NCBI GenBank assembly: GCA_012523075.1
Contig: JAAYJF010000103.1
Coordinates: 1 to 44,860, forward strand
Reading direction: 5' to 3'
DNA: 44,860 nt
From: Clostridiales bacterium
GTDB lineage: Bacteria; Bacillota; Clostridia; Ch29
How positions within the stretch are numbered: the first letter of the stretch is position 1; the number at the start of each line of letters is the position of its first letter. This document shows positions 30,974 to 38,950 of this stretch, one piece after another. Below the pieces are notes generated by a model, which did no database searches, was not told where the DNA came from, and saw nothing but the letters and a program-made list of their open reading frames with translations. A program made the translations under genes and the position numbers.

Positions 30974-31255
30974 ATGATTACAAAGGAGGACGTGGAATAC
31001 GTTGCAGGCCTTGCAAGGTTAGAGTTAACCGAAGAGGAGAAGGAGGAGTTCGCAAAAACCCTTGGCGATATACTGGAATATGTGCAGCGGCTTGAGGATG
31101 TGGATACCGGTTCTGTGCAGACAACCGCCCACATACTGCCGCTAATAAATGTATATCGGGAAGACGAGGTGGAACCTTCCGTCGACAGGGAAAGAATACT
31201 GGCAAACGCTCCGGACACACTAAACGGATGTTTCAGGGTGCCAAGGGTGATTTAG
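30974..31255 (+). CDS. gatC: Asp/Glu-tRNA amidotransferase subunit C
   Basis: This 93-residue subunit stabilises the GatA-GatB complex that converts mischarged Glu-tRNA(Gln) and Asp-tRNA(Asn). The helical N-terminus DVEYVAGLARLELTEEEKEE and the extended C-terminal belt (YREDEVEPSVDRERILANAP) are typical. ATG 30974 follows GGAGGTGACAGG, whose upstream neighbour is repeat copy D. Confidence 0.95.
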   Translation: MITKEDVEYVAGLARLELTEEEKEEFAKTLGDILEYVQRLEDVDTGSVQTTAHILPLINVYREDEVEPSVDRERILANAPDTLNGCFRVPRVI

Positions 31256-31288
31256 AACTCTGTTTATAGGATTGGAGGTAGCTGATAG

Positions 31289-32761
31289 ATGCACTATTAC
31301 ATGACGGCCAGTGAGTTGGCCCAAAGGATTAAGAAAAAAGATGTAAGCGCCGAAGAGACAGCCCGGTCATTTATAGAAAGGATAGAAGAACTTGACGGAA
31401 GCATTGGCTCTTTCATAACGGTAGAAAAGGACCGTGCCCTTGATACTGCAAGGGATATTGACAAAAAGCTAAGGCAGGGATGCGAATTATCCCCCCTGGC
31501 GGGGATACCGATAGCTCTTAAGGATAACATTTGTACCGAAAACATAAGGACAACCTGTGCATCCAAAACTCTGGAGGACTTTGTACCGTCCTATAGCGCC
31601 GACGTTTATGAAAGGTTGGAGAAAGCGGGATGCATAACTTTAGGAAAGACAAATATGGACGAGTTCGCAATGGGGTCATCCACCGAAAGCTCTGTCTTTA
31701 AGGTCACAAGGAACCCCTGGGATTACAGCAGGATACCGGGGGGCTCAAGCGGTGGCTCGGCGGCAGCGGTGGCTGCCGGCATGGCAGCCTTTGCCCTGGG
31801 TACCGACACCGGCGGGTCGGTGAGACAGCCAGCGGCCCTGTGCGGTATGGTGGGAATGAAGCCAACCTACGGCAGGGTATCCAGATACGGGGTTGTGGCC
31901 TTTGCCTCGTCTTTGGACCAGGTTGGGCCCATAACAAGGGACGTAAGGGACTGTGCCCTTGTACTAAATCATATTTGCGGCCATGACCGGCGGGATTCCA
32001 CATCCATGAATGTAGCGGTGCCAGACTTCCAGCAAGGCCTTGAAGAGGGCATAAAGGGAATGCGGATAGGAATACCTTCCGAGTATTTCGGTGAAGGTAT
32101 AGAGCAGGGAGTCCGGGACAGGGTGACCGATGCAATAGGTGTGCTGGAGGACCTTGGCGCGGAATGCGAAGAGGTGTCGCTGCCCCATACCCCTTACGCG
32201 CTGTCGGTCTATTACATAATCTCGTCGGCGGAGGCCAGCTCCAACATGGGAAGATACGATGGGATAAGGTACGGTTACAGGGCAAAGGATTACTCAGACC
32301 TTTTGGATATGTACATAAAAACACGGAGCGAAGGGTTCGGGGCGGTGGTTAAGCAAAGGGTTATGCTGGGCACCTATGCCCTTAGCTCCGGCTGTTATGA
32401 AGCGTACTACAAAAAGGCCCAGAAGGTAAGAACGCTTATTAAGGCTGATTTTGACAGCGTGTTTGAGGATTATGACCTCATTGTATGTCCCACATCGCCC
32501 TTTGTGGCCTTCAGGTTAGGAGAAAAGACCGATGACCCGCTTGAGAATAGCCTGTCCGACGTATACACTATCCCGGCCAACATTGCAGGCCTGCCGGCGT
32601 TGTCGGTACCCTGCGGCTTTTCGGAGGGGCTGCCGGTGGGGCTGCAGTTTATTGGGAAACCCTTTGCAGAGAACACGCTTCTTAGAGCGGCCTACGCATA
32701 TGAGCAGAATACAGGGTTTCACACAACGCACCCGCAGGTTAAAGGAGGCGCTATGCAATGA
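31289..32761 (+). CDS. gatA: Asp/Glu-tRNA amidotransferase subunit A
   Basis: This 490-residue amidase hydrolyses glutamine and sends ammonia to GatB. The amidase triad is visible: Lys in PIALKDN, the cis-Ser and nucleophile Ser in [15 protein letters not shown] and [16 protein letters not shown]. GatA-specific segments include [17 protein letters not shown]. It overlaps gatB by 4 bp (ATGA). Unlike PurQ, this glutaminase keeps all catalytic residues. Confidence 0.97.
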   Translation: MHYYMTASELAQRIKKKDVSAEETARSFIERIEELDGSIGSFITVEKDRALDTARDIDKKLRQGCELSPLAGIPIALKDNICTENIRTTCASKTLEDFVPSYSADVYERLEKAGCITLGKTNMDEFAMGSSTESSVFKVTRNPWDYSRIPGGSSGGSAAAVAAGMAAFALGTDTGGSVRQPAALCGMVGMKPTYGRVSRYGVVAFASSLDQVGPITRDVRDCALVLNHICGHDRRDSTSMNVAVPDFQQGLEEGIKGMRIGIPSEYFGEGIEQGVRDRVTDAIGVLEDLGAECEEVSLPHTPYALSVYYIISSAEASSNMGRYDGIRYGYRAKDYSDLLDMYIKTRSEGFGAVVKQRVMLGTYALSSGCYEAYYKKAQKVRTLIKADFDSVFEDYDLIVCPTSPFVAFRLGEKTDDPLENSLSDVYTIPANIAGLPALSVPCGFSEGLPVGLQFIGKPFAENTLLRAAYAYEQNTGFHTTHPQVKGGAMQ

Positions 32762-34185
32762 ACTATGAGACGGTAATAGGGCTTGAAATACATGCCGAAC
32801 TAGCTACAAAGACCAAAATATTTTGTGGCTGCACCACATCCTTTGGCGGCGGGGAAAACACCCAATGCTGCCCGGTGTGCCTGGGGCACCCGGGGACGCT
32901 GCCGGTGCTAAACAAAAAGGTGGTTGAATACGCCGTTAAGGCGGGGCTTGCTACTAACTGTAGCATTAACGGTTTCAGCAAGCTGGACCGTAAGAATTAT
33001 TTTTATCCTGATTTGCCAAAGGCGTACCAGATATCCCAGTTCGACCGGCCGGTTTGCGAAGAAGGGTACCTGGAGATAAAGGGGGGGTTTGGGAGCAAAA
33101 GAATTGGCATAACGCGGATACATATTGAGGAGGACGCCGGTAAGTTGCTGCACGAGACGGAGGATGGCAGCACCCTAGTGGACTATAACAGGGGCGGTGT
33201 ACCTCTTATTGAGATTGTATCCGAGCCGGATATGAGGAGCGCGGAAGAAGCGCGGCTGTATGCGGAAAAGATTAAGACAATACTGGAATACACCGGTGTT
33301 TCCGACTGCAGGATGCAGGAGGGGTCATTAAGGTTTGACGTCAATTTGTCGGTAAGGCCGAAGGGAAGCGAAAAGCTGGGCACAAGGACTGAGATCAAAA
33401 ACTTAAACTCCTTTAGAGCATTGGTTAACGCCATCGAGAATGAAAGCGAAAGACAAATAAAGGTATTGGAATCCGGTGGTGAGGTGGTACAGGAAACCCG
33501 TAAATGGGATGATATAACCAGCAAGAACACCTCATTGCGGAGCAAGGAGGAGGCCCACGATTACCGGTATTTCCCCGAGCCGGACCTGGTGCCGGTGGTG
33601 CTGGATAAGGAGTATATTGAGCGTATAAGAAAGGACCTTCCGGAGTTGCCGGACATAAGGAGCAAGAGGTACGTGGAGAAATGGGGCCTTCCGGAATACG
33701 ATGCCGGGGTGATAACCGCATCACAATCTATGGCCGTGTTTTTTGAAGATTGCGTTAACGCCTATGACGGCGATCCCAAGACGGTCAGCAACTGGGTGAT
33801 GGGAGAGCTTATGAGGCTTTTGAACGAAAAGGGCGCCGGAGCCGAGCATATATCCTTCCCAGCTGTGTACCTGGCGGACCTGCTGAAGCTTGTGGACGAC
33901 GGAACGGTGAGCGGCTCCGCTGCAAAGAAGGTGTTCGCCGAAATGTTTGAAACCGGGGAGCAGCCAAAGATATTGGTGGAACGGTTGGGACTTTCGCAGA
34001 TAAGCGATGAGGAGGCCCTTACCCGTATAATTAGCCAGGTAATGGAGAAAAATCCACAGTCGGTGGAGGACTATAGAAGAGGCATCAAGAAAGCGATGGG
34101 GTTCCTTGTTGGGCAGACCATGAAGGAGACAAAGGGTAAAGCAAACCCCGCCCTTGTTAATAAAATACTCAAAAAACTTCTGTAA
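32758..34185 (+). CDS. gatB: Asp/Glu-tRNA amidotransferase subunit B
   Basis: GatB phosphorylates the mischarged aminoacyl-tRNA and amidates it. The 475-residue protein starts [13 protein letters not shown]. It has the zinc-binding CGC...[43 protein letters not shown]-like [32 protein letters not shown] and the C-terminal YqeY-type tail [20 protein letters not shown]. It is the last gene of gatCAB and is followed by a strong terminator. Confidence 0.97.
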   Translation: MNYETVIGLEIHAELATKTKIFCGCTTSFGGGENTQCCPVCLGHPGTLPVLNKKVVEYAVKAGLATNCSINGFSKLDRKNYFYPDLPKAYQISQFDRPVCEEGYLEIKGGFGSKRIGITRIHIEEDAGKLLHETEDGSTLVDYNRGGVPLIEIVSEPDMRSAEEARLYAEKIKTILEYTGVSDCRMQEGSLRFDVNLSVRPKGSEKLGTRTEIKNLNSFRALVNAIENESERQIKVLESGGEVVQETRKWDDITSKNTSLRSKEEAHDYRYFPEPDLVPVVLDKEYIERIRKDLPELPDIRSKRYVEKWGLPEYDAGVITASQSMAVFFEDCVNAYDGDPKTVSNWVMGELMRLLNEKGAGAEHISFPAVYLADLLKLVDDGTVSGSAAKKVFAEMFETGEQPKILVERLGLSQISDEEALTRIISQVMEKNPQSVEDYRRGIKKAMGFLVGQTMKETKGKANPALVNKILKKLL

Positions 34186-34186
34186 A

Positions 34187-34224
34187 TCAAAAACCAGGGG
34201 GGACGGTTCCCCTGGTTTTTTGAT
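34187..34224 (+). terminator. Bidirectional terminator between gatB and the ABC exporter
   Basis: CAAAAACCAGGGG and CCCCTGGTTTTTTG form a long stem whose loop contains GGACGGTT. A-rich and T-rich flanks make it work in both directions, suiting the convergent genes. It carries the same GGGGGACGGTTCC word as the terminator at 3316-3352. Confidence 0.85.
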
Positions 34225-34235
34225 CTGTACCTGGA

Positions 34236-34970
34236 TTAGTAGATCCACCTTTTTCTTATATTATGGGTACTAATTAAGAAAAGCCCCAGGCTGTAGCCCA
34301 AAAGCACTAAAAGGCTAACCCACATCTGAATGGAGCCATTGTAATTGATCGAGGATTTAAGAATGTCAGCACCGTAGGTTAGTGGCAGCATATAGGATAG
34401 TGGCCTCACAATAACTGGGAGGTCCTCTATCGGGATAAAAAGGCCACAAAGAAACATCATGGGGAAGCGGAAAAAATTGGAGAACGTTTGCGCTTCAAAG
34501 ACTTCGCTCACTGAGACTGCAATAAACAGCCCAAGAAAAGTAGACGTAACGGCGATGAAAACGACACCTATTATGGCAGAAATCCAGTTGACACCGGAAA
34601 GGTTAGCCAAGAATGAAGCGAAAACTACTGGAATGAAAGCGTTGATAATACCGAACACTATTGCACCAGTGGTTTTGGCCAACATCAGAAGGTTTAGGCT
34701 AATTGGTGCAAGCAGTAGCCTCTCAAAGGATCGGCTCTTTCTTTCAAAGGTTATCGTTACTGCAAGCATCGAAGTGGTTCCAAACAGGACGGATAAGGCC
34801 ATAACCCCTGGTAGGATGCCCCTGATATCAACGTCACTGGATGACCTAATGAAAAACATAAGCGTCCAGGATACGGGGAAGATTATGCCCCAGCTTATAT
34901 TTGGCGGTTTAAGGTAGTAGTTCTTCATGTCCTTCATCAAAATGCTAAAGAAAGCCAAAAGTTTTTTCAT
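34236..34970 (-). CDS. ABC-2 type transporter permease
   Basis: This 244-residue membrane protein has six hydrophobic segments. The N-terminus is KKLLAFFSILMKDMKNYYLK, then SWGIIFPVSWTLMFF. The conserved TFERKSRSFERLLLAPISL loop and MFLCGLFIPIEDLP region are typical of ABC-2 (DrrB/YhgE-like) permeases. Its start overlaps the ATPase stop as ATGA. Together they form an exporter, often for drugs, lipids or peptides; the substrate cannot be read. Base composition here is visibly more AT-rich than in the gat or pur genes. Confidence 0.88.
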   Translation of the reverse strand: MKKLLAFFSILMKDMKNYYLKPPNISWGIIFPVSWTLMFFIRSSSDVDIRGILPGVMALSVLFGTTSMLAVTITFERKSRSFERLLLAPISLNLLMLAKTTGAIVFGIINAFIPVVFASFLANLSGVNWISAIIGVVFIAVTSTFLGLFIAVSVSEVFEAQTFSNFFRFPMMFLCGLFIPIEDLPVIVRPLSYMLPLTYGADILKSSINYNGSIQMWVSLLVLLGYSLGLFLISTHNIRKRWIY

Positions 34971-35932
34971 TTTTTCTTCCCCTCCTTTTCCTTCCTTAGC
35001 TTGTCAATTCCGATTCCTGTGATTTTGACGAAGATGTCTTCCAGGGAAGGGCGTATGACTTTGGCTTCGCTTACTTTGATGCCATTGTCATCGAAAAACC
35101 TCATGAACGGCATCAGCTCAATCTCTGCTGCAGAGCTAATTCTGATACTATGGTCAGTCATGTTTTTAATAGTTATGCCGGAAAAGTTGCTTAATAGGAG
35201 TTTTTCCAAGCTAGAACCGCTTTTATCCATGGCAAATTCAACGGTGTTTTCCTGTTGCGCTTCAACCATTAAATCGTTGACTTTACTTACCTTGACAACC
35301 CTGCCTTCAACAATGAAGCCTATTCGATGGCAAAGCCTTTCGGCGTCTTCTATGTAATGGGTGGTTAAGAAAATGGTTGTACCCTTTTCGTTAAGTTCTT
35401 TTATCATCTTTCTGATTTGCCTTGCGCTTTCTACGTCGATACCGGTGGTTGGTTCATCTAAGAATAATATCTCCGGCTCATGAATGATACCGGCAGCGAT
35501 GGTAAGTTTTCTTTTCATACCCTTTGAATAGGCCCTGAAAGGCCGGTTTCCCGCACTATCAAGAGTGAACTGTTTTAATAGTTCTTTGGCTCTTTTTTCT
35601 CGAACTGTTTTTTCAATACCGTAAAGGGAAGCACAAAAAACGAGATTCTCGAATCCGCTCATGTCATCATAAAGATTGCTCTCATCGGGTACTATACCGA
35701 TGATCTGCTGAACCTTTTTAATATCCTTGATACCGTCCTGTCCTGCAATGGTAATCTTGCCGGATGTAGGATTGGCTAATCCAGTAAGCATGTTGATGGT
35801 TGTGGTTTTACCCGCACCGTTAGGGCCCAAAAAGCCAAAAACCTCACCCTTCTCCACGGAAAAGCCGATTTTTTTTACGGCTTTGAAGTTGCCAAAATTT
35901 TTGCTAAGGTTTTTTACTTCAATGATGTTCAA
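34967..35932 (-). CDS. ABC-2 type transporter ATP-binding protein
   Basis: This 321-residue ATPase of the DrrA/CcmA type has Walker A GPNGAGKTT, the Q-loop region IGIVPDESNLYDDMSG, signature RAYSKGMKRKLTIAAGI, Walker B ILFLDEPTTGID and switch His TTHYIEDAERLC. About 90 residues follow the nucleotide domain (AEIELMPFMRFFDDNGI, SLEDIFVKITG), the usual C-terminal extension. TTG 35932 is the likely start, with AGGAGG eight bases upstream. The pair is transcribed from the side where repeat copy E lies. Confidence 0.92.
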   Translation of the reverse strand: MNIIEVKNLSKNFGNFKAVKKIGFSVEKGEVFGFLGPNGAGKTTTINMLTGLANPTSGKITIAGQDGIKDIKKVQQIIGIVPDESNLYDDMSGFENLVFCASLYGIEKTVREKRAKELLKQFTLDSAGNRPFRAYSKGMKRKLTIAAGIIHEPEILFLDEPTTGIDVESARQIRKMIKELNEKGTTIFLTTHYIEDAERLCHRIGFIVEGRVVKVSKVNDLMVEAQQENTVEFAMDKSGSSLEKLLLSNFSGITIKNMTDHSIRISSAAEIELMPFMRFFDDNGIKVSEAKVIRPSLEDIFVKITGIGIDKLRKEKEGKKK

Positions 35933-35951
35933 ATTCTAAGCCTCCTAAAAA

Positions 35952-36205
35952 AGCTTAACATGAGCAAGCTATATACAACGCACTAATAGCATTACATTCC
36001 CTTATATGTCATTCCGGAGAAGCTAAGCCCCAAGAAGCCGACTCCGTCGTTTAAGAGGACGTTCTTATATGTCATTCTGAGGGCGAAGCCCGAAGAATCC
36101 GACACGCCTTTATGTCGTTCTGAACGTAGTGAAGAATCTTCCTAGAGGCAGACATAAGATCCTTCGCTGCGCTCAGGATGACAATCGCTTTGCTCATGTT
36201 AAGCT
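35952..36205 (-). repeat. MITE-like repeat, copy E, flanked by a 16-bp perfect inverted repeat
   Basis: The element proper starts at 35969 (CTATATACAACGCACTAATA) and contains two GTCATTC-type cores, TCGTTCTGAACGTAGTGAAG and CTTCGCTGCGCTCAGGATGA; its distal terminus is missing. It is bracketed by AGCTTAACATGAGCAA (35952-35967) and its exact reverse complement (36190-36205), which no other copy has. Confidence 0.7.
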
Positions 36206-36211
36206 AAAATC

Positions 36212-36343
36212 TTACTTGTTCTCTTCTTCCTTACAATCGCAAGGATGGTCTTTCTCATCACAGTGGCAATGCTTAATTTGCTCTTCGCTGCACTTTCCTT
36301 CCTCTGGCTTTAGCTCTGGGTGTTCACATTTTGATTTACACAT
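36212..36343 (-). CDS. 43-residue Cys/His-rich putative metal-binding peptide
   Basis: The ATG (36341-36343) immediately follows the stop codon of the ArsR-type gene (36344-36346), so the two are one operon with coupled translation. The product has seven Cys (residues 2, 6, 18, 26, 28, 35, 37) and four His (8, 25, 27, 33) in 43 residues, with the dense segments MCKSKCEHPE and KHCHCDEKDHPCDCKEEE. Lys and Glu make up most of the rest, and it has few hydrophobic residues. This composition and its position resemble SmtB/SmtA-like regulator-metallothionein pairs, but the sequence does not match SmtA that I can recall. Buffering or sequestering a soft metal (Zn, Cd, Cu, As) is a reasonable inference. 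Confidence 0.7.
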   Translation of the reverse strand: MCKSKCEHPELKPEEGKCSEEQIKHCHCDEKDHPCDCKEEENK

Positions 36344-36688
36344 TTATTCTTCCCCCTTTCCACAGCATGAATGATTTTTTGAAATATATTTATGGCAATC
36401 TGAATTAATCTGAACCGTCTCGGATAACTCAACAATCTCTTTTGCTGCATCCTTTAATAAATTCCGATCCACGTAATAATGCGTAAAGTAGCCTCGTTTG
36501 TCTCCTTTAACTAACCCAGCGGTTCGCAGGATTTTTAAATGTTGAGAGACTGCAGATTCAGATATGTTAAGTCTTTTTGCCAATGCGCCCACACAATAAT
36601 CATGGCTTAAAAGTAGCTTTATCAAGTTGTATCGAGTTTCATCGGATAGAGATTTTAATATTTCAATTAATTCAGGTATGGCTATCAC
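36344..36688 (-). CDS. ArsR/SmtB-family metal-responsive repressor
   Basis: This 114-residue winged-helix repressor has ILKSLSDETRYNLIKLLL, the sensing-helix Cys in HDYCVGALAKRLN, the recognition helix ISESAVSQHLKILRTAGLV and the wing KGDKRGYFTHYYVD. The C-terminus is unusual: CHKYISKNHSCCGKGEE adds three Cys and two His beyond the alpha-5 helix, suggesting an extra metal site. The GTG start at 36686-36688 has only a partial ribosome site (GCGAG), so the N-terminus may be slightly off. The product probably represses its own operon through the palindrome at 36723-36743 and is released by metal. Confidence 0.88.
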   Translation of the reverse strand: MIAIPELIEILKSLSDETRYNLIKLLLSHDYCVGALAKRLNISESAVSQHLKILRTAGLVKGDKRGYFTHYYVDRNLLKDAAKEIVELSETVQINSDCHKYISKNHSCCGKGEE

Positions 36689-36720
36689 CTCGCATTTTAA
36701 TTAAGTAAATCCTAAAATAA

Positions 36721-36749
36721 ATAATATATCACTAAAATATATTTGTCAA
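36721..36749 (-). promoter_or_regulatory. Promoter and operator of the arsR - Cys-rich peptide operon
   Basis: On the minus strand TTGACA (36744-36749) and TATTAT (36721-36726) are 17 bases apart. The spacer contains a 7-7-7 inverted repeat, AATATAT-N7-ATATATT at 36723-36743 on the plus strand, which covers the whole gap between -35 and -10. That is the expected place for an ArsR/SmtB repressor to block RNA polymerase. Confidence 0.7.
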
Positions 36750-36782
36750 TACTTAATATCCGAACCCTCAAAATAACGCAAA

Positions 36783-36823
36783 GATACCCCAAACCCTAAT
36801 GCTGCAAGGGTATCGGTTTGGGG
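36783..36823 (+). other. Two competing stem-loops upstream of the transporter gene
   Basis: GATACCC (36783-36789) can pair with GGGTATC (36808-36814), and CCCCAAACC (36787-36795) with GGTTTGGGG (36815-36823). The two stems share three bases, so they are mutually exclusive or form a strained junction. A GGTGTGTCACCATTCC word of the REP-like family follows at 36877-36892. Confidence 0.4.
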
Positions 36824-36960
36824 CGGGTGGGAATTCGATTTATATGTAAATATGGTAGTAGCTTTGATCGCAATACGGTGTGTCACCATTCCTTTTTTCA
36901 CACAACTGTCTTACGGGCATATATTGGTATTATATTATTCGTAAGGAGGTCAGCATTTTA

Positions 36961-38343
36961 ATGGTTGAACTTACTTTGCTACACTGGATATATACCATAA
37001 TGGTTATTGTGATATTGGCAGTCATGATAGCCCGCAGGGATACCATAATACCTTGTATAGCGGGTATTTTTTTGATTGGACTTGCCGCAAAGGGTTCGGT
37101 GATCGACGGTACCCGCGCCATATTCGATTCCCTTGTTGTTGCAGGCTTTGAATTATTCTCGGTAATACTGGTAATATCCCTCATTGTGGCGATGTCCAAA
37201 TTAATGGAGGACATAGGGGCCAATGTCCTTATGGTGAGACCCTTTGCGCGGTTTATAAAAACTCCTGATATCGCTTTTTGGTTTATTGGAATAGTCATGC
37301 TGGTGGTATCGTGGTTCTTCTGGCCCTCCCCCGCCACCGTCCTTGTGGGAGCGGTGCTGCTGCCGGTGGGCCTTAAGGTAGGGCTTCCAGCCATTGGGGT
37401 TGCGATGGCGATAAACCTGTTCGGCCACGGGATCGGGCTGTCGAGCGACTATATTATCCAGGGCGCGCCCACCATAACTGCCACCGCCGCCGGGGTTGAG
37501 GTAGTGGACGTAATGGTCAAGGGTATCCCCTTGGTGGCCGTAATGGGCATCACCACTGTGGTGGCGGCATATATATTTCTTAAAAGGGATATGAGGCTTG
37601 GCAGGATTGAGAATACATTAGTTCAAGAATATGAAAAGAAAAAGCACATAAAGCCTACCGGGATAAGCAGATTTACCGCTGTTTTGGTACCTGTTGCCTT
37701 CGCCCTTGATGTGGTGGCCATGTTTGTCTTCGATTTAACGGGCGGCGATGCCACAGCCCTTGTGGGAGGCACTGCACTGATACTAATGGCACTAATAAGC
37801 GTTCTGGCCTATAAGGGCAAAGCCCTGGACCGGGCAGCGACGTTTATGAGGGAAGGCTTCAAGTTTGGAATGGAAATATTCGGACCGGTTATCCCGATAG
37901 CTGCCTTCTTTTACCTGGGCGAGATAGCCCCTATACAATCAGTGTTGGGCGAGGCTGTGATGCCGGTGGGTTCGGAAGGGATACTTTCGGATATGGGCCG
38001 TGCCCTTGCGGCTGCGGTCCCGATGAACAGGCCCATGGTTGCAACGATGGAAACAATAGTGGGTGCTATAACGGGCCTGGACGGCTCGGGCTTTTCCGGG
38101 ATGTCGCTGGCAGGGTCGCTGGCACGGGTCTTTGGCACCGCCGTTGACGGCTGCATAGCAACACTGGGTGCCCTCGGGCAGATCGGTGCTATATGGGTGG
38201 GCGGTGGAACCCTGATACCCTGGGCGTTACTGCCTGCTGCAGCCATATGCAGGGTCCTGCCCATTGACCTGGCAAGGCGGAACTTCAAACCTGTTATGAT
38301 TGGTTTTATAGTGACTACCATTATAGCTATGTTTCTTATTTAG
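36961..38343 (+). CDS. Polytopic membrane transporter, family uncertain
   Basis: This 460-residue protein has about 11-12 hydrophobic segments (YTIMVIVILAVMIARR, FELFSVILVISLIVAMS, FWFIGIVMLVVSWFFW and others). Repeated re-entrant-like motifs (WPSPATVLVGAVLLPVGL, DGSGFSGMSLAGSLARVFG) recall the ion transporter superfamily, which carries organic anions or cations. No ATPase or binding protein is adjacent, so it is probably a secondary carrier. ATG 36961 follows AAGGAGGT by ten bases. It is convergent with the small Cys protein, overlapping it by 8 bp. I cannot name the substrate. Confidence 0.75.
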   Translation: MVELTLLHWIYTIMVIVILAVMIARRDTIIPCIAGIFLIGLAAKGSVIDGTRAIFDSLVVAGFELFSVILVISLIVAMSKLMEDIGANVLMVRPFARFIKTPDIAFWFIGIVMLVVSWFFWPSPATVLVGAVLLPVGLKVGLPAIGVAMAINLFGHGIGLSSDYIIQGAPTITATAAGVEVVDVMVKGIPLVAVMGITTVVAAYIFLKRDMRLGRIENTLVQEYEKKKHIKPTGISRFTAVLVPVAFALDVVAMFVFDLTGGDATALVGGTALILMALISVLAYKGKALDRAATFMREGFKFGMEIFGPVIPIAAFFYLGEIAPIQSVLGEAVMPVGSEGILSDMGRALAAAVPMNRPMVATMETIVGAITGLDGSGFSGMSLAGSLARVFGTAVDGCIATLGALGQIGAIWVGGGTLIPWALLPAAAICRVLPIDLARRNFKPVMIGFIVTTIIAMFLI

Positions 38344-38488
38344 GACTGGCCCTTGACTGCGGCGAATCTTTTTGCTCGAAATAGGCACATTTTGAACTGC
38401 CTATGGCTGATACAATGCCCACATGGGTAAGCTCGCATTTGCCGTTATTTTGATGGCGACAGTTCTCGGAACAATTGATGTTGGTCAA
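38336..38488 (-). CDS. Small four-Cys protein of a clostridial type
   Basis: This 50-residue protein has Cys spacing NCSENCRHQNNGKC...KCAYFEQ, a pattern I recall in small clostridial proteins of unknown function that may bind a metal or Fe-S centre. The TTG at 38486-38488 is preferred because GCGGAGGTGG lies about eight bases upstream; extension to 38527 has no ribosome site. The last 8 bp overlap the 3' end of the transporter gene on the other strand. Confidence 0.6.
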   Translation of the reverse strand: MTNINCSENCRHQNNGKCELTHVGIVSAIGSSKCAYFEQKDSPQSRASPK

Positions 38489-38531
38489 AAAAATCCACCT
38501 CCGCATATTAGAATGCCCATTGTTCACGAAA

Positions 38532-38575
38532 AAAACCTAAGGCCTCGGATAACCAAGGCCTTAGGTTTTATATTA
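38532..38575 (+). terminator. Strong bidirectional hairpin downstream of the transporter
   Basis: AAAACCTAAGGCCT (38532-38545) and AGGCCTTAGGTTTT (38556-38569) form a perfect 14-bp stem with a ten-base loop, with A and T tracts on either side. It lies beyond the overlapping small minus-strand gene and so ends the transporter transcript. Confidence 0.75.
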
Positions 38576-38638
38576 CTATAATCAGGCTCCATGAAGCCCT
38601 ATGAAAAGATCAAGCAGTTGCTTTATAATAAGACTATA

Positions 38639-38657
38639 GCCCCGGTAATGCCGGGGC
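38639..38657 (+). other. GC-rich stem-loop
   Basis: GCCCCGG and CCGGGGC form a 7-bp stem around TAATG, followed by CTTTGAATATTATTATT. It might be a second terminator. Between the two hairpins, at 38585-38598, lies GGCTCCATGAAGCC, which resembles the fused ends of the 203-bp palindrome at 10220-10422. No gene is seen in 38489-38950. Confidence 0.4.
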
Positions 38658-38722
38658 CTTTGAATATTATTATTCATAATTCCAAACCTTAACATATGTA
38701 CAACTCATTTAAAACTTTACAT

Positions 38723-38912
38723 CTATATATAACGTGATAAAGACTTTACATCTCCTAGCGTGTCATCCTGAGCGTAGCGAAGGATCTTATGTCTGCCTCC
38801 AATAAAGATTCTTCAGGCTTCGCCTTCAGAACGACATAGTCGGATTCTTCGGGCTTCGCTTCTTCGGAATGACAGATAAAGGGATGTGATACTATTAGCA
38901 CGTTATATATGG
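38723..38912 (+). repeat. MITE-like repeat, copy F (best-preserved ends)
   Basis: Left end CTATATATAACGTGATAAAG and the reverse complement of the right end, CCATATATAACGTGCTAATA, match at 23 of 32 positions when extended to 32 bases. The core holds TGTCATCCTGAGCGTAGCGA near the left and TTCGGGCTTCGCTTCTTCGG near the right. Length is about 190 bp. Confidence 0.8.
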
Positions 38913-38950
38913 AAAGCGGCAAGATAGCGGCCAGATAAAGGAGGTGTGAC

